DNA of 64,000 nt from Prado023 sp963706885. Lineage in GTDB: Bacteria; Actinomycetota; Actinomycetes; S36-B12; CAIYMF01. Both the position numbers and the translations under genes were made by a program. Within the stretch, counting starts at the first letter, position 1. Every line of letters begins with the position of its first letter. Where the stretch lies: assembly GCA_963706885.1 (NCBI GenBank), contig CAVPNX010000007.1, positions 127,404 to 191,403 of the forward strand, written 5' to 3'. Below the pieces are notes generated by a model that saw only the letters and a list, made by a program, of their open reading frames with translations, was not told where the DNA came from and ran no database searches. Below, one piece after another: positions 1 to 8,770 of the stretch.

Positions 1-662
1 TCCCGGGTCGAGCTGTCCGTGGCCACCGTCGGCAACGCCGTGGCCAAGGCCGCGTCGATGCTCCGCGACGGTCTGGGCCTCGCGCCGGGCTCGGTCGTCA
101 GCGTCGACCTGCCCCGCCACTGGCAGCTGCCGATCTGGGTGATCGCGGGGCTGAGCATCGGTGCCACCGTCGGGCGGGAGGTCCCCGGTCCGGTCGATGT
201 CCGGGTGGTGGGACCGGGCGGCCTGCGCGCGATCGCCGACGGGGCCGACGTCGGGGCCGATGAGGTGCTGGCCTGTGCGTGCGACGCCTTCGGCCTGCCG
301 GTCCCGGGCGGCGTCCCCGCTGGGGTGCTCGACGTCGGCATCGAGGTGCGCGCGTACCCGGACCAGTTCAACCCGGAGCCCGCGGCCGGATCGGTCGCTG
401 CCCTCCTGGTGGACGGCACGGCGGTGCCCTGGGCGACGGCCGGCCCTCCCTGACCCGGGTCCTCCCGGAGGCGGGGCCAGGACCGGCGGCGAGCCCTCGG
501 CTGTGGGTCGACGAGGCCACGAACGAAGGACTTCTGCTCGCCGCGGTCGCACTCGAGCCGCTCCTGGTGCGCGGTTCCGTGGTCATCGGCACCGGGCTCG
601 CGCCGGAGCAGGTGGCCCGGATCTGGGCGGAGGAGGGCGTCACCGGGCGGGCTGGTCGATGA
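1..662 (+). CDS. TIGR03089 family protein, 5' partial, frameshifted
   Basis: The gene runs in from before the window. Frame 1 reads from base 1 (SRVELSVATVGN...) to a stop at 451-453, while the conserved C-terminal part (WVDEATNEGLLLAAVALEP, then an Ala/Val-rich end) lies in frame 3 and ends at 662. The two halves join at about 420-450, so one base appears to be missing there. The TIGR03089 family is actinobacterial and of unknown function; it resembles a piece of an AMP-dependent acyl-CoA ligase, with a conserved VDLPxHWQ segment that is visible here. Substrate is unknown. It lies 40 bases before the sugar nucleotidyltransferase on the same strand. Family assignment is from memory of the conserved motifs; the frameshift is directly visible. 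Confidence 0.6.
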
Positions 663-702
663 GTGCCCCCGCTGGCCACGGACCCGGTGGAGGGGGGATT
701 CT

Positions 703-1791
703 GTGCCCATGACTGAAGCCGTCCTGCTCGTGGGAGGTCAGGGCACGCGCCTGCGGCCCCTGACCATCAACACCCCCAAGCCGATGCTGCCGGTGGCCGG
801 GGTGCCCTGCACCGAGCACCAGATCGCCCGCGCCCGGGAGGCGGGCGTCACCCGCATCGTGCTGGGGACCTCGTACAAGGCCGAGGTCTTCCGCGACTAC
901 TTCGGCGACGGTGCGAAGTTCGGGGTCGAGCTGATCTACGCGGTCGAGGACCACCCGATGGGGACCGGAGGGGCGATCCGGCACGTCGCCGAGCACCTGT
1001 TGTCCGGGCCGAACGACCCGGTCATGGTCTTCAACGGCGACGTCCTGTCCGGGGTGGACCTGCGCCACCTGTTCGCCGTGCACGCCGAGACGAGGGCGGC
1101 CGTCACCCTCTACCTGACCCGCGTGAGCGATCCGCGCGCCTTCGGCCTGGTGCCCACGGACACCGACGGGCGGGTCACGGCCTTCCTCGAGAAGCCCAAG
1201 ACCGAGGCGGAGATCATCACCGACCAGATCAACGCCGGCTGCTACGTGTTCCGGCGCTCGGTGATCGACGCCATCCCCACCGGGAGGCCGGTGTCGGTGG
1301 AGCGCGAGATCTTCCCGGGCCTGCTGGCCGAGGGGGCTCGGCTGCAGGGCGTCGTCGACGACGGCTACTGGTTGGACCTGGGCAACCCGCTGGCGTTCGT
1401 CAAGGGGTCCGCGGACCTGGTCCGGGGAATCGCCCCCTCCCCAGCCGTCCCGGGGCACACGGGTGACTTCCTCGTGATGCCCGGGGCGGAGGTGTCGCGC
1501 AAGGCCGAGCTCGGCGGTGGGACGGTCGTCGGGTCCGGCGCCACGGTCGGGCCGCACGCGCAGGTCATCGGGTCGGTGCTCTTCGAGGGCGCGGTCGTCG
1601 CGGCCGGGGCGGTCGTGCGCGACAGCGTGGTCGGTGCCGGCGCCGTGGTCGGTGCCGGGGCGTCCCTGGAGGGTGTCGTCGTGGGCGACCGCGCCATGAT
1701 CGGACCGGGCAACGAGCTCATCCCCGGGGCCCGCGTGTGGCCCGGCGTGGCCCTCGGTGAGACGGCGGTCCGGTTCTCCTCGGATCGGTGA
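703..1791 (+). CDS. Mannose-1-phosphate guanylyltransferase-like nucleotidyltransferase
   Basis: Predicted to join a sugar-1-phosphate to NTP, most likely mannose-1-phosphate to GDP-mannose. The N-terminal nucleotidyltransferase domain carries the signature GGQGTRLRPLT at residues 11-21 with the following TPKPMLPV segment, and FNGDVL near residue 109 as the metal-binding aspartate loop. The C-terminal third (about residues 265-350) has V/G/A-rich hexapeptide repeats expected for a left-handed beta helix. At 362 aa it matches the actinobacterial ManC/GMPP type. Start GTG 703 has a GGAGGGG ribosome site at 690-695; ATG 709 is an alternative. Phosphomannomutase (8771) nearby supports a GDP-mannose role, but sugar specificity (mannose versus glucose) cannot be read from sequence alone. 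Confidence 0.8.
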   Translation: MPMTEAVLLVGGQGTRLRPLTINTPKPMLPVAGVPCTEHQIARAREAGVTRIVLGTSYKAEVFRDYFGDGAKFGVELIYAVEDHPMGTGGAIRHVAEHLLSGPNDPVMVFNGDVLSGVDLRHLFAVHAETRAAVTLYLTRVSDPRAFGLVPTDTDGRVTAFLEKPKTEAEIITDQINAGCYVFRRSVIDAIPTGRPVSVEREIFPGLLAEGARLQGVVDDGYWLDLGNPLAFVKGSADLVRGIAPSPAVPGHTGDFLVMPGAEVSRKAELGGGTVVGSGATVGPHAQVIGSVLFEGAVVAAGAVVRDSVVGAGAVVGAGASLEGVVVGDRAMIGPGNELIPGARVWPGVALGETAVRFSSDR

Positions 1792-1804
1792 GGCCCGACC
1801 TGGG

Positions 1805-2758
1805 CTACCAGGTGCGGTGGTCGGTGATGGTGGCCCGCGGGCCGCGCCGCGGCGCCGTGTGACCGGCGTGCAGCTGGAGCAGGCGGACCGCCCGTGCGCG
1901 CTGCCCCGCCCACGGCGTGAGCAGCTCGGCCATCTGGGCGTCGTCGCCGTCGGAGCGACCCGTCAGGGCGTGCACGATCGCCCTGGCCAGGTGGAAGTCG
2001 CCGAAGGAGACGGCGTCGCGATCCCCCCAGGCGCGGACCCCGACCTCGGCGGCGGTCCAGATCCCGATCCCGGGCAGGGAGCGCAGGGCCTCCCCAGCCT
2101 GGGCAGGTGGGCGGTCGGACACGCGCTCCAGGGCCTCGGCCCGCCCTGCTGCGGTGGTGATGGTGCGGGCGCGTCCGGGGTCGACCCCCGCCCGATGCCA
2201 GTCCCAGCTCGGGATCCGGGCCCAGCCGGGGCCGTCGGGGGGCACGACCAGGCGCGGGACCGCTGATCCCGCCTCCTCGACCCCCGATCCCGCCGGGCCC
2301 GGGGCCGGTTCCCCGAACCCCCGGACGAGCAGCGCCCACGCCCTGCTCGCCTCCCGGCCGGTCACCCGCTGCTCGAGCACGGCAGGCACGAGCGACTCCA
2401 GGACCCGTCCCGTGCGCAGGACGCGCCAACCCGCACCGAACCGATGGTCGGCGGCGGCCATCACCGGGTGCGCATCGGAGGCGAAGCCAGCTGGGTCGTC
2501 GTCCGCGCCGAGCACCCGGGGCAGGGCGTCGAGCTCATGCTCTGCGCCCGGGCCCCAGGCGCGGGCGAGCACCTCGGACGCCTCGCGTGAGTAGTGGATG
2601 GTCGCGGGCCCCTCCGGCGTACGGGTGGCGCGCCAGACCTCACCGCCGGAGATCCGGACGGTCGGGTCCCCGCGGCCGTGGCGGAGCACTCCCAGGGTGG
2701 TCGCGAGGTCCACCGGCCACGAGGGTGCCCAGCGGCGCTCGCGGGCTCGCGTCGTCAT
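1805..2758 (-). CDS. DNA-3-methyladenine glycosylase-like HhH-GPD protein
   Basis: Base-excision repair glycosylase of the AlkA/HhH-GPD superfamily. The helix-hairpin-helix is LPGIGIWTA at residues 228-236, followed by the aspartate aligned with the AlkA catalytic Asp (D254, in VSFGDFHLA). The upstream LVPAVLEQRVTG segment is also typical. Length 317 aa from ATG 2758; the frame stays open upstream to 2971 but that extension is low-complexity and lacks family similarity, and a GAGGG sequence sits just before ATG 2758. It is convergent with the nucleotidyltransferase (13-base gap) and divergent from whiB. Fold is clear; the damaged-base substrate is inferred. Confidence 0.8.
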   Translation of the reverse strand: MTTRARERRWAPSWPVDLATTLGVLRHGRGDPTVRISGGEVWRATRTPEGPATIHYSREASEVLARAWGPGAEHELDALPRVLGADDDPAGFASDAHPVMAAADHRFGAGWRVLRTGRVLESLVPAVLEQRVTGREASRAWALLVRGFGEPAPGPAGSGVEEAGSAVPRLVVPPDGPGWARIPSWDWHRAGVDPGRARTITTAAGRAEALERVSDRPPAQAGEALRSLPGIGIWTAAEVGVRAWGDRDAVSFGDFHLARAIVHALTGRSDGDDAQMAELLTPWAGQRARAVRLLQLHAGHTAPRRGPRATITDHRTW

Positions 2759-3099
2759 GAGGAGCCCTCGTCGCGCGGCCCCGCTGCGCCAGCCGCGGTC
2801 GGGCCGGCCGCCGGCACTCCCCGGCGTGTCGGACGGGTCGCGGAGCCCGACGAGTTCGATCGCACGGGCACATCGTGCCACCCCGGGCGCGCGGGCAGAA
2901 CGGGTCAAACCGGCCACATCGGGCGTGCGTTGCTCGCGCTGTGTGACCGACTTGGTCACTGGTTGACGCATATCAGAAAAAGTTGGCCGCTCGTCTTGAC
3001 TCGCCGGGTATCCATGCGTGTAATTTCACCCATGTGATTCACAGCGCGGGGCGGTCGGGCTCAGCAGGTGACGGAATCGCAGAGGGTCGAGGAGGAACA
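2759..3099. other. Divergent intergenic region between glycosylase and whiB
   Basis: 341 bases without a gene. The whiB-proximal third is clearly less GC-rich than its surroundings and holds the candidate promoter at 2996-3024. The glycosylase-proximal part shows no convincing site beyond the glycosylase ribosome-binding sequence. Confidence 0.5.
2996..3024 (+). promoter_or_regulatory. Candidate sigma70-type promoter of whiB
   Basis: TTGACT at 2996-3001 and TGTAAT at 3019-3024 are separated by exactly 17 bases, a near-consensus housekeeping promoter. Transcription would start near 3031 and give a leader of about 70 bases before the whiB ribosome site GGAGGA (3091-3096). Confidence 0.6.
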
Positions 3100-3357
3100 A
3101 TGTTCGAGGCTGAGGTCATCCCCCTGCTGGAGATCGAAGAGGCATCCTGGCAGGAGCAGGCCCTGTGCGCACAGACAGATCCTGAGGCCTTCTTCCCGGA
3201 GAAGGGTGGCAGCACCCGCGAGGCCAAGCGGGTGTGCGGGTCGTGCGAGGTGCGGGTCGAGTGCCTGGAGTACGCCCTGGCCAACGATGAGCGCTTCGGC
3301 ATCTGGGGTGGGCTGTCCGAGCGCGAGCGCCGGCGCCTCAAGAAGCTCGCCGTCTGA
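3100..3357 (+). CDS. whiB: WhiB-family iron-sulfur regulator (WhiB2/WhmD-like)
   Basis: Small actinobacterial regulator, 85 aa. The four cysteines that bind a [4Fe-4S] cluster are C23, C46, C49 and C55 (CxxC spacing in the middle), followed by the GIWGG beta-turn motif at 67-71 and a basic tail (ERRRLKKLAV). WhiB proteins generally act by binding sigma-A region 4. The length, the FFPEKGGS loop and the position next to the mannose-1-phosphate guanylyltransferase match the WhiB2/WhmD group, which in mycobacteria and streptomycetes controls septation. Start ATG 3100 follows GGAGGA by four bases; the frame is open upstream but has no better start. Confidence 0.92.
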   Translation: MFEAEVIPLLEIEEASWQEQALCAQTDPEAFFPEKGGSTREAKRVCGSCEVRVECLEYALANDERFGIWGGLSERERRRLKKLAV

Positions 3358-3391
3358 TCGCCGCATCACCGGCGCCGGGCCACGGGGACGC

Positions 3392-3397
3392 TAGCGT
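3392..3397 (+). promoter_or_regulatory. Candidate -10 element (leaderless start of glycosyltransferase)
   Basis: TAGCGT lies 8 bases before GTG 3406 and no ribosome-binding sequence is visible. The arrangement fits a leaderless transcript and supports GTG 3406 as the start. Confidence 0.4.
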
Positions 3398-3405
3398 GGC
3401 ACCTC

Positions 3406-6400
3406 GTGGTGGTCGGTGAGGGCGAGGCCGGGGCGGTCGAGGACGTCGACGCCCGTGCCGACGACGCCCTGGACCGGTTCCTGCCCCCATCGGATGACGG
3501 GGTGGTGGCCCGCAACCACCATGTGACGGCACTGATCCTGAGTCGGGATGGCGCCCAGTGGCTGCCCCGGACCCTGGCTGCGGTGGCTGGCCAGGACCGC
3601 ACAGCGGATCAGGTGCTCGGCATCGATGTCGGGTCCACGGACGGCAGCGCCGCACTTCTGACGGGCAGCACGCAGTGCCTCGAGGTCCAGGAGCCCGGCG
3701 TGGCTCGCGCCCTGGCGGCCGGCGTGGCGGTGGCCAGCGCCGCCGGCCCCGCTGATCGCGACGATCCGGGGTGGGGGACCAGCGCCGGGACCACGATCGG
3801 GACCGCCGCCGGGGACGACTCCGGCCCGGTCACCTGGTTCTGGATCGTCCACGATGACTCGGCACCGGACCCGGGATGCCTGCCGGCCCTGCTGAGGGGC
3901 GCCGACCGGCACCCCGAGGCCGCCGTGCTCGTGCCCAAGACCGTTGCCTGGTCCGACCCCGGACGACTCGTCGGGGTGGGCAGCCGGTGGGCCCCGGGAA
4001 CCCCGGTCGTGGACCCGCTGGAGCCCAACGAGCGCGACCAGGGGCAGTACGACGTGGACCGGCCCGTCTACGCCGGCGACTCGGCGGGGATGCTGGTCCG
4101 GGCCGACGTGTGGGGTGCGCTGAACGGGATGGACCCGGTCGTCGGCGACTGGGCCGGTCCCGCGGACCTGTGCCGGCGCACCTGGGCGACCGGGGGCGAG
4201 GTCTGGTTCATCCCCGCGGCCGTGGTGGCCCACCGGCAGGCCGGCCACCGGGGGGTCCGGCCCACCCCCGGGGTGCGCCACCCGCGGCGCGCAGCGCGTG
4301 GGGGTCAGCTGATCCTCGAACTGAGCCAGGCTCCGGCCGCGGCGCTGCCCTGGCGCTACCTCCGCGCGTGGGTGTCCACGGTCATCCGCGCCGTCGCCCT
4401 GCTGCTGACCCGGGAGCCGGAGGAGGCGACCGCGGAGATCGCTGGAGCGTGGAGCGTCCTGGGGCATCCCGGCCGGATCCACCGGGCCCGCCGCGCGGTT
4501 CGCCAGCCCCCGGTGGTGGACCTGACCCGGCCGTCCGTGGTCCGGGCGGGCCGGGGTGCGGCGCTGTCCCACTCCCTGGACAGCTGGACGGCCGGGTCGA
4601 CCGGACAGGCCCGCGCCTGGTGGCCGCCGCCGGGCCGCATCTGGCATCCGTTGGCTGTCGCGGGAGTGCTCGCGGTGGCCGCATTCGTGCGCGATCCGGG
4701 CCTGATGCTGGGTGCGGGCACGGTGCGCGGCGGGGGACTGCTGCCCGCTCCAGGGGCCGGGGACCTGCTGGAGGGCTACCTGTCCAGCTGGCACCCCGCC
4801 CGGTTCGGCGACCCACTCCCGCTGCCCGCCCACCTGCCCCTGCTCGCGGCGGCCAGTGTGCCGTTCCTGGGGTCGGTGGACACCCTCCTGCGGCTGCTCT
4901 TCGCGTTGGCCGTCCCGCTGGCCTTCCTCAGCTGCTACGCCAGCCTCGGTCCGGGCTGGGCGGGCAGGCATCGGATCGCGGCCTCGCTGGGCTACGCCTT
5001 CCTGCCCGCCGGGGCGGCCGCCATGGGGGGTGGACGGATCTCGACGCTGGCGGTCCTGCTGTTGGGCCCGCCGACCACGCGGCTCGTCGCGCGCGCCCTC
5101 AACCCGGCTCCCTCCCAGCCGCGGGGAATCCGGCCGGCACTGGCAGCGGGCACGATGGTCGGCGTCCTCGTCTCCTTCGCCCCCTCGGTGTACGTGGTCC
5201 TCGTCGTGGCCGCCGTGCTTGCCGGGATCGGCCTGCGCGTTGGCCCGGGCAGGCGCCTGCGCCGTGCCGGTCAGACGCGCACGGCCCTGATCATCCTGGG
5301 AGTCGCCGGGGTGTTCCTCGTGCTCTGGAGCCTGCGGGTGCTGCGCGCTCCCTGGCTCATGCTCAGCGAGCTGGGCGTCAACGATCCGACCCTGGGCAGC
5401 CCCGGCCCCTCGGTCTGGGGCCTGGCCCCCGGAGGACCGACCTCGGTGGCGTGGGCAGGGATCCCGCTGCTGGTGCTGGCGCTGGTGGCGGTTGCTGCCC
5501 AGCGGTTCCAGGTGCGCGCCTCTGGTCCAGCTGGCCGCCGCAGTCGTCCTGCTGGCCGCTGCCGCCTGGTTGGATCCGGTTGCTGCCCGACTGTGGCCGG
5601 AGCTGGGTCGGGGGATGCTCTGGCCGGGGGTGTTCCTGCTGCTGGCGGCGGCCATCCTCACCCTGATCGTGGCCGCAGTGTCGGCGCGACCCGGGTCGAC
5701 CGGCGAGCTGGTCTTCGTGGGCTGGGTGCTCTGCATCGGCGTCCTTGCGGTCGGGTGGTGGGTTGCGCCGACGACGGTGGGCGTGGGCTCCGCCACCGGG
5801 ATCCCCCCGGTGGTGGGCCTTGATGCGCAGTCCCCGTCGCGGCCCCGATCCCTGGTCCTGGATCGGGTTGAGGGCCAGCTGCACTACGCAGTGGCCAGTA
5901 CCCCGCAGGTGCTCCTGGGTGACGCAGAGGCCCTCGCGGGGTCGGCCGTCGACCCCGGGTTCGCCGATGCCGTCGCCGGGCTGGTGTCCGGGGCCAGCGG
6001 CCAGGTGGAGGCCGAGCTCGGTGGCCGGGCGATCCGGTACGTCGTGTTCGATGGACCGCCGGAGGATCCTGTGGTCGCCGAGCTGGACGCCACATTCGGC
6101 CTGCGCCAGCTGGCCCGCTCACCGGAGCAGTCGCTGTGGCTGGTGGCCGGTGATCCGGTGCGGGCTGAGCTCATCGACCCCACTGCGCCCACGAAGGATG
6201 TGGTGCCCGGCCCGCCGATCGAGGTTCCGGTGCTCACGTCGCCGACGACCGTCGACGTCGTGCTCCACCCGCTCACCGCGCTGCCCCGGCGGCTGGTGGT
6301 CGCTGAACGGGCCGATCCCGGGTGGCGCGGCTCCGCGGATGGCGTGCCGCTGGAACTGGCGCCCGATGCCCGGGGCATGCTCGCGGCCCCCGTCAGCGCC

Positions 6401-6544
6401 ACGGGCGACCTGGCGGTGGCCCACCGCAGCTGGTGGCCGGCTGCGGCGGTCGCCCAGCTGGGGCTGGTGCTGGTCCTGTTCCTGATCGCGCTGCCCAAGC
6501 GCCGCACCGTCGACCCGGACGCGGTCGTCGCCCGACCCCGGTGA
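3406..6544 (+). CDS. Large membrane glycosyltransferase family 2 protein, frameshifted
   Basis: About 1,045 aa once two frames are joined. Frame 1 covers 3406-about 5510 and frame 2 continues to 6544 (QLAAAVVLLAAAAWL...); one extra base lies in about 5495-5525. The N-terminal 250 residues are a GT-A fold: VTALILSRDG start, GIDVGSTDGS nucleotide-sugar loop, and VHDDSAPDPG as the DxD-like metal site. The rest is a long series of hydrophobic helices and a C-terminal extracytoplasmic part ending in one more helix (AAVAQLGLVLVLFLIAL) and a basic tail. Such proteins transfer sugars or act in envelope polysaccharide assembly; acceptor unknown. It precedes DUF5719, a pairing seen in other actinobacteria near whiB2 and manB. 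Confidence 0.75.
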
Positions 6545-6649
6545 CCTGGATGCAGGGGACCCGGGCGGCGGCGACCAGCGTTCGGGTGACCACGGGGCGG
6601 CGGATCCGGTTGCGGCCGTCCCGGTTGCTGGTGGCCATGGGGGGCGGGC

Positions 6650-8197
6650 ATGAGGCGACTCCTGGTCGGGGCGGTCGTGGTCGCAGGTCTGGCCGCGGCG
6701 GCTGTCGCTCCGCAGGTCGAGCCCGATGCCGGCGATGCGGCCTTCCGCCCCGTCACCAGCGCCGTGCTGACCTGCCCGCAGATGACCGGCGCAGGGCAGG
6801 CGACCAACGTCCTGGGCGCCGTGGTGGCCGGCCCTGCGCAGGGGCCCGGTTCGGCTGCCCTGTGGCCGATCGCGTCAGACGAGTACGGGGTCACGCTGCC
6901 CGGTCCCGGTGAGCCCGTCCTCCTGCGCTCGGAGGGCCGCTCCCAGCCCCCGATCCTGATGCGTGCCGAGGGTTCGTGGGCGCCCTCAGCTCTGGCCGGG
7001 GTCGTGGCGCGGCAGCAGGCAGGCGCCAGCCAGGGGCTGTCGTCGGCGGCGTGCGTGACCCCGGGGCGGCAGTGGTGGTTCGTCGGTGCCGGCTCCCAGC
7101 TCGGCCGGGGGGCGGCCCTCCTGGTCAGCAACGCCGCCGAGGAGCCGGCCCGGTTCGACATCGCGCTGTACTCGGGAGCGGGACCGGTCCCGGCACTTGC
7201 GGGCAAGGGCATCGACCTGGGTCCCACCTCGAGCGTGCGGCTGCGCCTTGATGCGCTGGCCCCGGATGAGGAGCTGCTGGCGATCCAGGTCCTGGCGACC
7301 AGCGGTCGGATCGCCGCGGCGGTCCGCGACGTGGCGGTGCCCAGCGAGGACCGGCCCCGAGGTGTCGACTTCATCCCGCCGGCCCAGGCACCCGGGAACC
7401 GGCTGGTGATTGCCGGGATCCCGGCCGGGGACGGTGCCCGCGACCTTGTGCTGGTGAACCCCGGAACCCAGTTCGCGACCGTGACCCCCCGCCTGCTCAC
7501 CGAGTCGGGGCCGAGCGCCCTGGACGGCCTGGCCACCATCGCCGTGCCAGCAGGAGCGATCATCCGGGTGGACCTGACCCGGGCGCTGTCGGGTCGGCCG
7601 GGCACCCTCGACCTGACCTCCGATGTGCCCGTCACGGGGGGCGCCCGCGCCGAGTGGGGCGGAGCCCGTCGGGATGTGATGTGGCTGTCGGCGGTGCCCC
7701 TGCTGGGCGGACCGGTGCCCCTGGGCGGGGCAGCCGCGGTGCCCAGCGGCCCGGGACTCAGCACGACGGTCACTGTGGCCGCCCCCGACGGCGAGGTGCG
7801 CGGCACCCTCACGGTGATCACGAGCGAGTCGAAGGACCTGTCGGCGCTCTCCGGGCCCAGCGACCCGGGCGACGAGGGGGCCGCGGAGGGGAAGGGGGCC
7901 GCGCTGCCCGAGCTCGTCGTGCCGCCCGACCCCCCGAGCACGACGACGATCCCGGTCACGGTCCCGGCCGGGAGCCAGGTCGCGATCCCCCTGCCCGAGG
8001 CAGGGTCGAAAGCCCGTGCGGGCATCACGACCGTGAGCTGGCGCTCCGACCCGGCGTCGGGACCGGCTGCCGCCTCGCACCTGGTCCTGGACGACGAGCT
8101 GCCGCTGGCGACCGGGTACCCGTGGTGGCCGGTCGCCTCGTCGGTCACCGCCCTGACCGTGCGCGAGGACCTGGGCATCCTCGCCCCCGTCGAGTGA
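6650..8197 (+). CDS. DUF5719 family secreted/anchored protein
   Basis: 515 aa. The N-terminus is a signal peptide or anchor (MRRLLVGAVVVAGLAAAAVAP), followed by a Ser/Thr/Ala/Gly-rich extracellular domain with repeated beta-type segments, as expected for DUF5719. Function is unknown. Its position directly after the membrane glycosyltransferase and before manB suggests it works with the envelope glycan. Start ATG 6650; a neighbouring frame has an uninterrupted stretch (RRIRLRPSRLL, 6595-6630) running into this start across a G-rich tract, so the true N-terminus could be longer if one base is miscounted there. Confidence 0.65.
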   Translation: MRRLLVGAVVVAGLAAAAVAPQVEPDAGDAAFRPVTSAVLTCPQMTGAGQATNVLGAVVAGPAQGPGSAALWPIASDEYGVTLPGPGEPVLLRSEGRSQPPILMRAEGSWAPSALAGVVARQQAGASQGLSSAACVTPGRQWWFVGAGSQLGRGAALLVSNAAEEPARFDIALYSGAGPVPALAGKGIDLGPTSSVRLRLDALAPDEELLAIQVLATSGRIAAAVRDVAVPSEDRPRGVDFIPPAQAPGNRLVIAGIPAGDGARDLVLVNPGTQFATVTPRLLTESGPSALDGLATIAVPAGAIIRVDLTRALSGRPGTLDLTSDVPVTGGARAEWGGARRDVMWLSAVPLLGGPVPLGGAAAVPSGPGLSTTVTVAAPDGEVRGTLTVITSESKDLSALSGPSDPGDEGAAEGKGAALPELVVPPDPPSTTTIPVTVPAGSQVAIPLPEAGSKARAGITTVSWRSDPASGPAAASHLVLDDELPLATGYPWWPVASSVTALTVREDLGILAPVE

Positions 8198-8297
8198 GCG
8201 GACCCCTGGGGGGTCGGCAGCGCGCCGGATCCCGGGCGTGCAGGCGACACGGCCGGCGATCGTGGCGCGCATCGCAGGCGATGTCGGCCCGGCGGAG

Positions 8298-8303
8298 TAG
8301 GTT
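8298..8303 (+). promoter_or_regulatory. Candidate -10 element (leaderless start of DUF3499 gene)
   Basis: TAGGTT ends 6 bases before GTG 8310, with no ribosome-binding sequence between. This places the transcription start at or next to the start codon. Confidence 0.45.
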
Positions 8304-8309
8304 GCCCCT

Positions 8310-8681
8310 GTGAGTCCCGTCCGTCGTTGCTCGAAGCCGTCGTGCGCACGGCCGGCTGTCTCGACCCTGACCTATGTGTATGCGGACTCCACCGCCGTGC
8401 TCGGGCCCCTGGCCACCTACGCCGAGCCCCACTGCTACGACCTGTGCCAGGTCCACAGCGAGCGGATGACCGTACCGCGCGGCTGGGAGGTCGTCCGGCT
8501 GGAGCCCGACCCGGATGCGCTGCGCCCGAGCAGCGACGACCTCGAGGCACTGGCCAACGCCGTGCGGGAGGCCGCCCGTCCTCGGGCCGAGGTCCCGGAC
8601 ATGGTCGAGGTCGGCCGCCGCGGCCACCTGCGTGTGCTGCGGTCCGTCGACATCATCGACGACGCCGCCGCGATCCAGTAG
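8310..8681 (+). CDS. DUF3499 family protein
   Basis: 123 aa, actinobacteria-specific family of unknown function. The N-terminus RRCSKPSCARPAVSTLTYVY carries a C-x4-C pair, and a second His/Cys group lies in AEPHCYDLCQVHSERM; together they look like a small metal-binding site. The central segment TVPRGWEVVRLEP is also family-typical. It lies just before phosphomannomutase, as in streptomycetes and mycobacteria. Start GTG 8310 is supported by the -10 hexamer 6 bases upstream. The metal-binding idea is inference from the cysteine/histidine spacing. Confidence 0.8.
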   Translation: MSPVRRCSKPSCARPAVSTLTYVYADSTAVLGPLATYAEPHCYDLCQVHSERMTVPRGWEVVRLEPDPDALRPSSDDLEALANAVREAARPRAEVPDMVEVGRRGHLRVLRSVDIIDDAAAIQ

Positions 8682-8757
8682 GCCTCCGACGGCGGCGCTG
8701 CGGCGGGCGTTGCCCGGCCGGCAGCCCGCACGGGCGCCTCCCCCGCATCGGGACCGC

Positions 8758-8763
8758 TAGGGT
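8758..8763 (+). promoter_or_regulatory. Candidate -10 element (leaderless start of manB)
   Basis: TAGGGT ends 7 bases before GTG 8771. There is no ribosome-binding sequence, so a leaderless transcript is likely; this favours GTG 8771 over the in-frame GTG at 8762. Confidence 0.45.
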
Positions 8764-8770
8764 GACGGCC

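Noticed and set aside
3391..5796. An 801-codon open frame on the minus strand opposite the glycosyltransferase, and similar long antisense frames (e.g. 8435-11542, 59684-60835)
   Set aside because: These are shadow frames of high-GC coding DNA. They are rich in Arg/Pro/Gly/Ala, have no family motifs and lie opposite clearly conserved genes.
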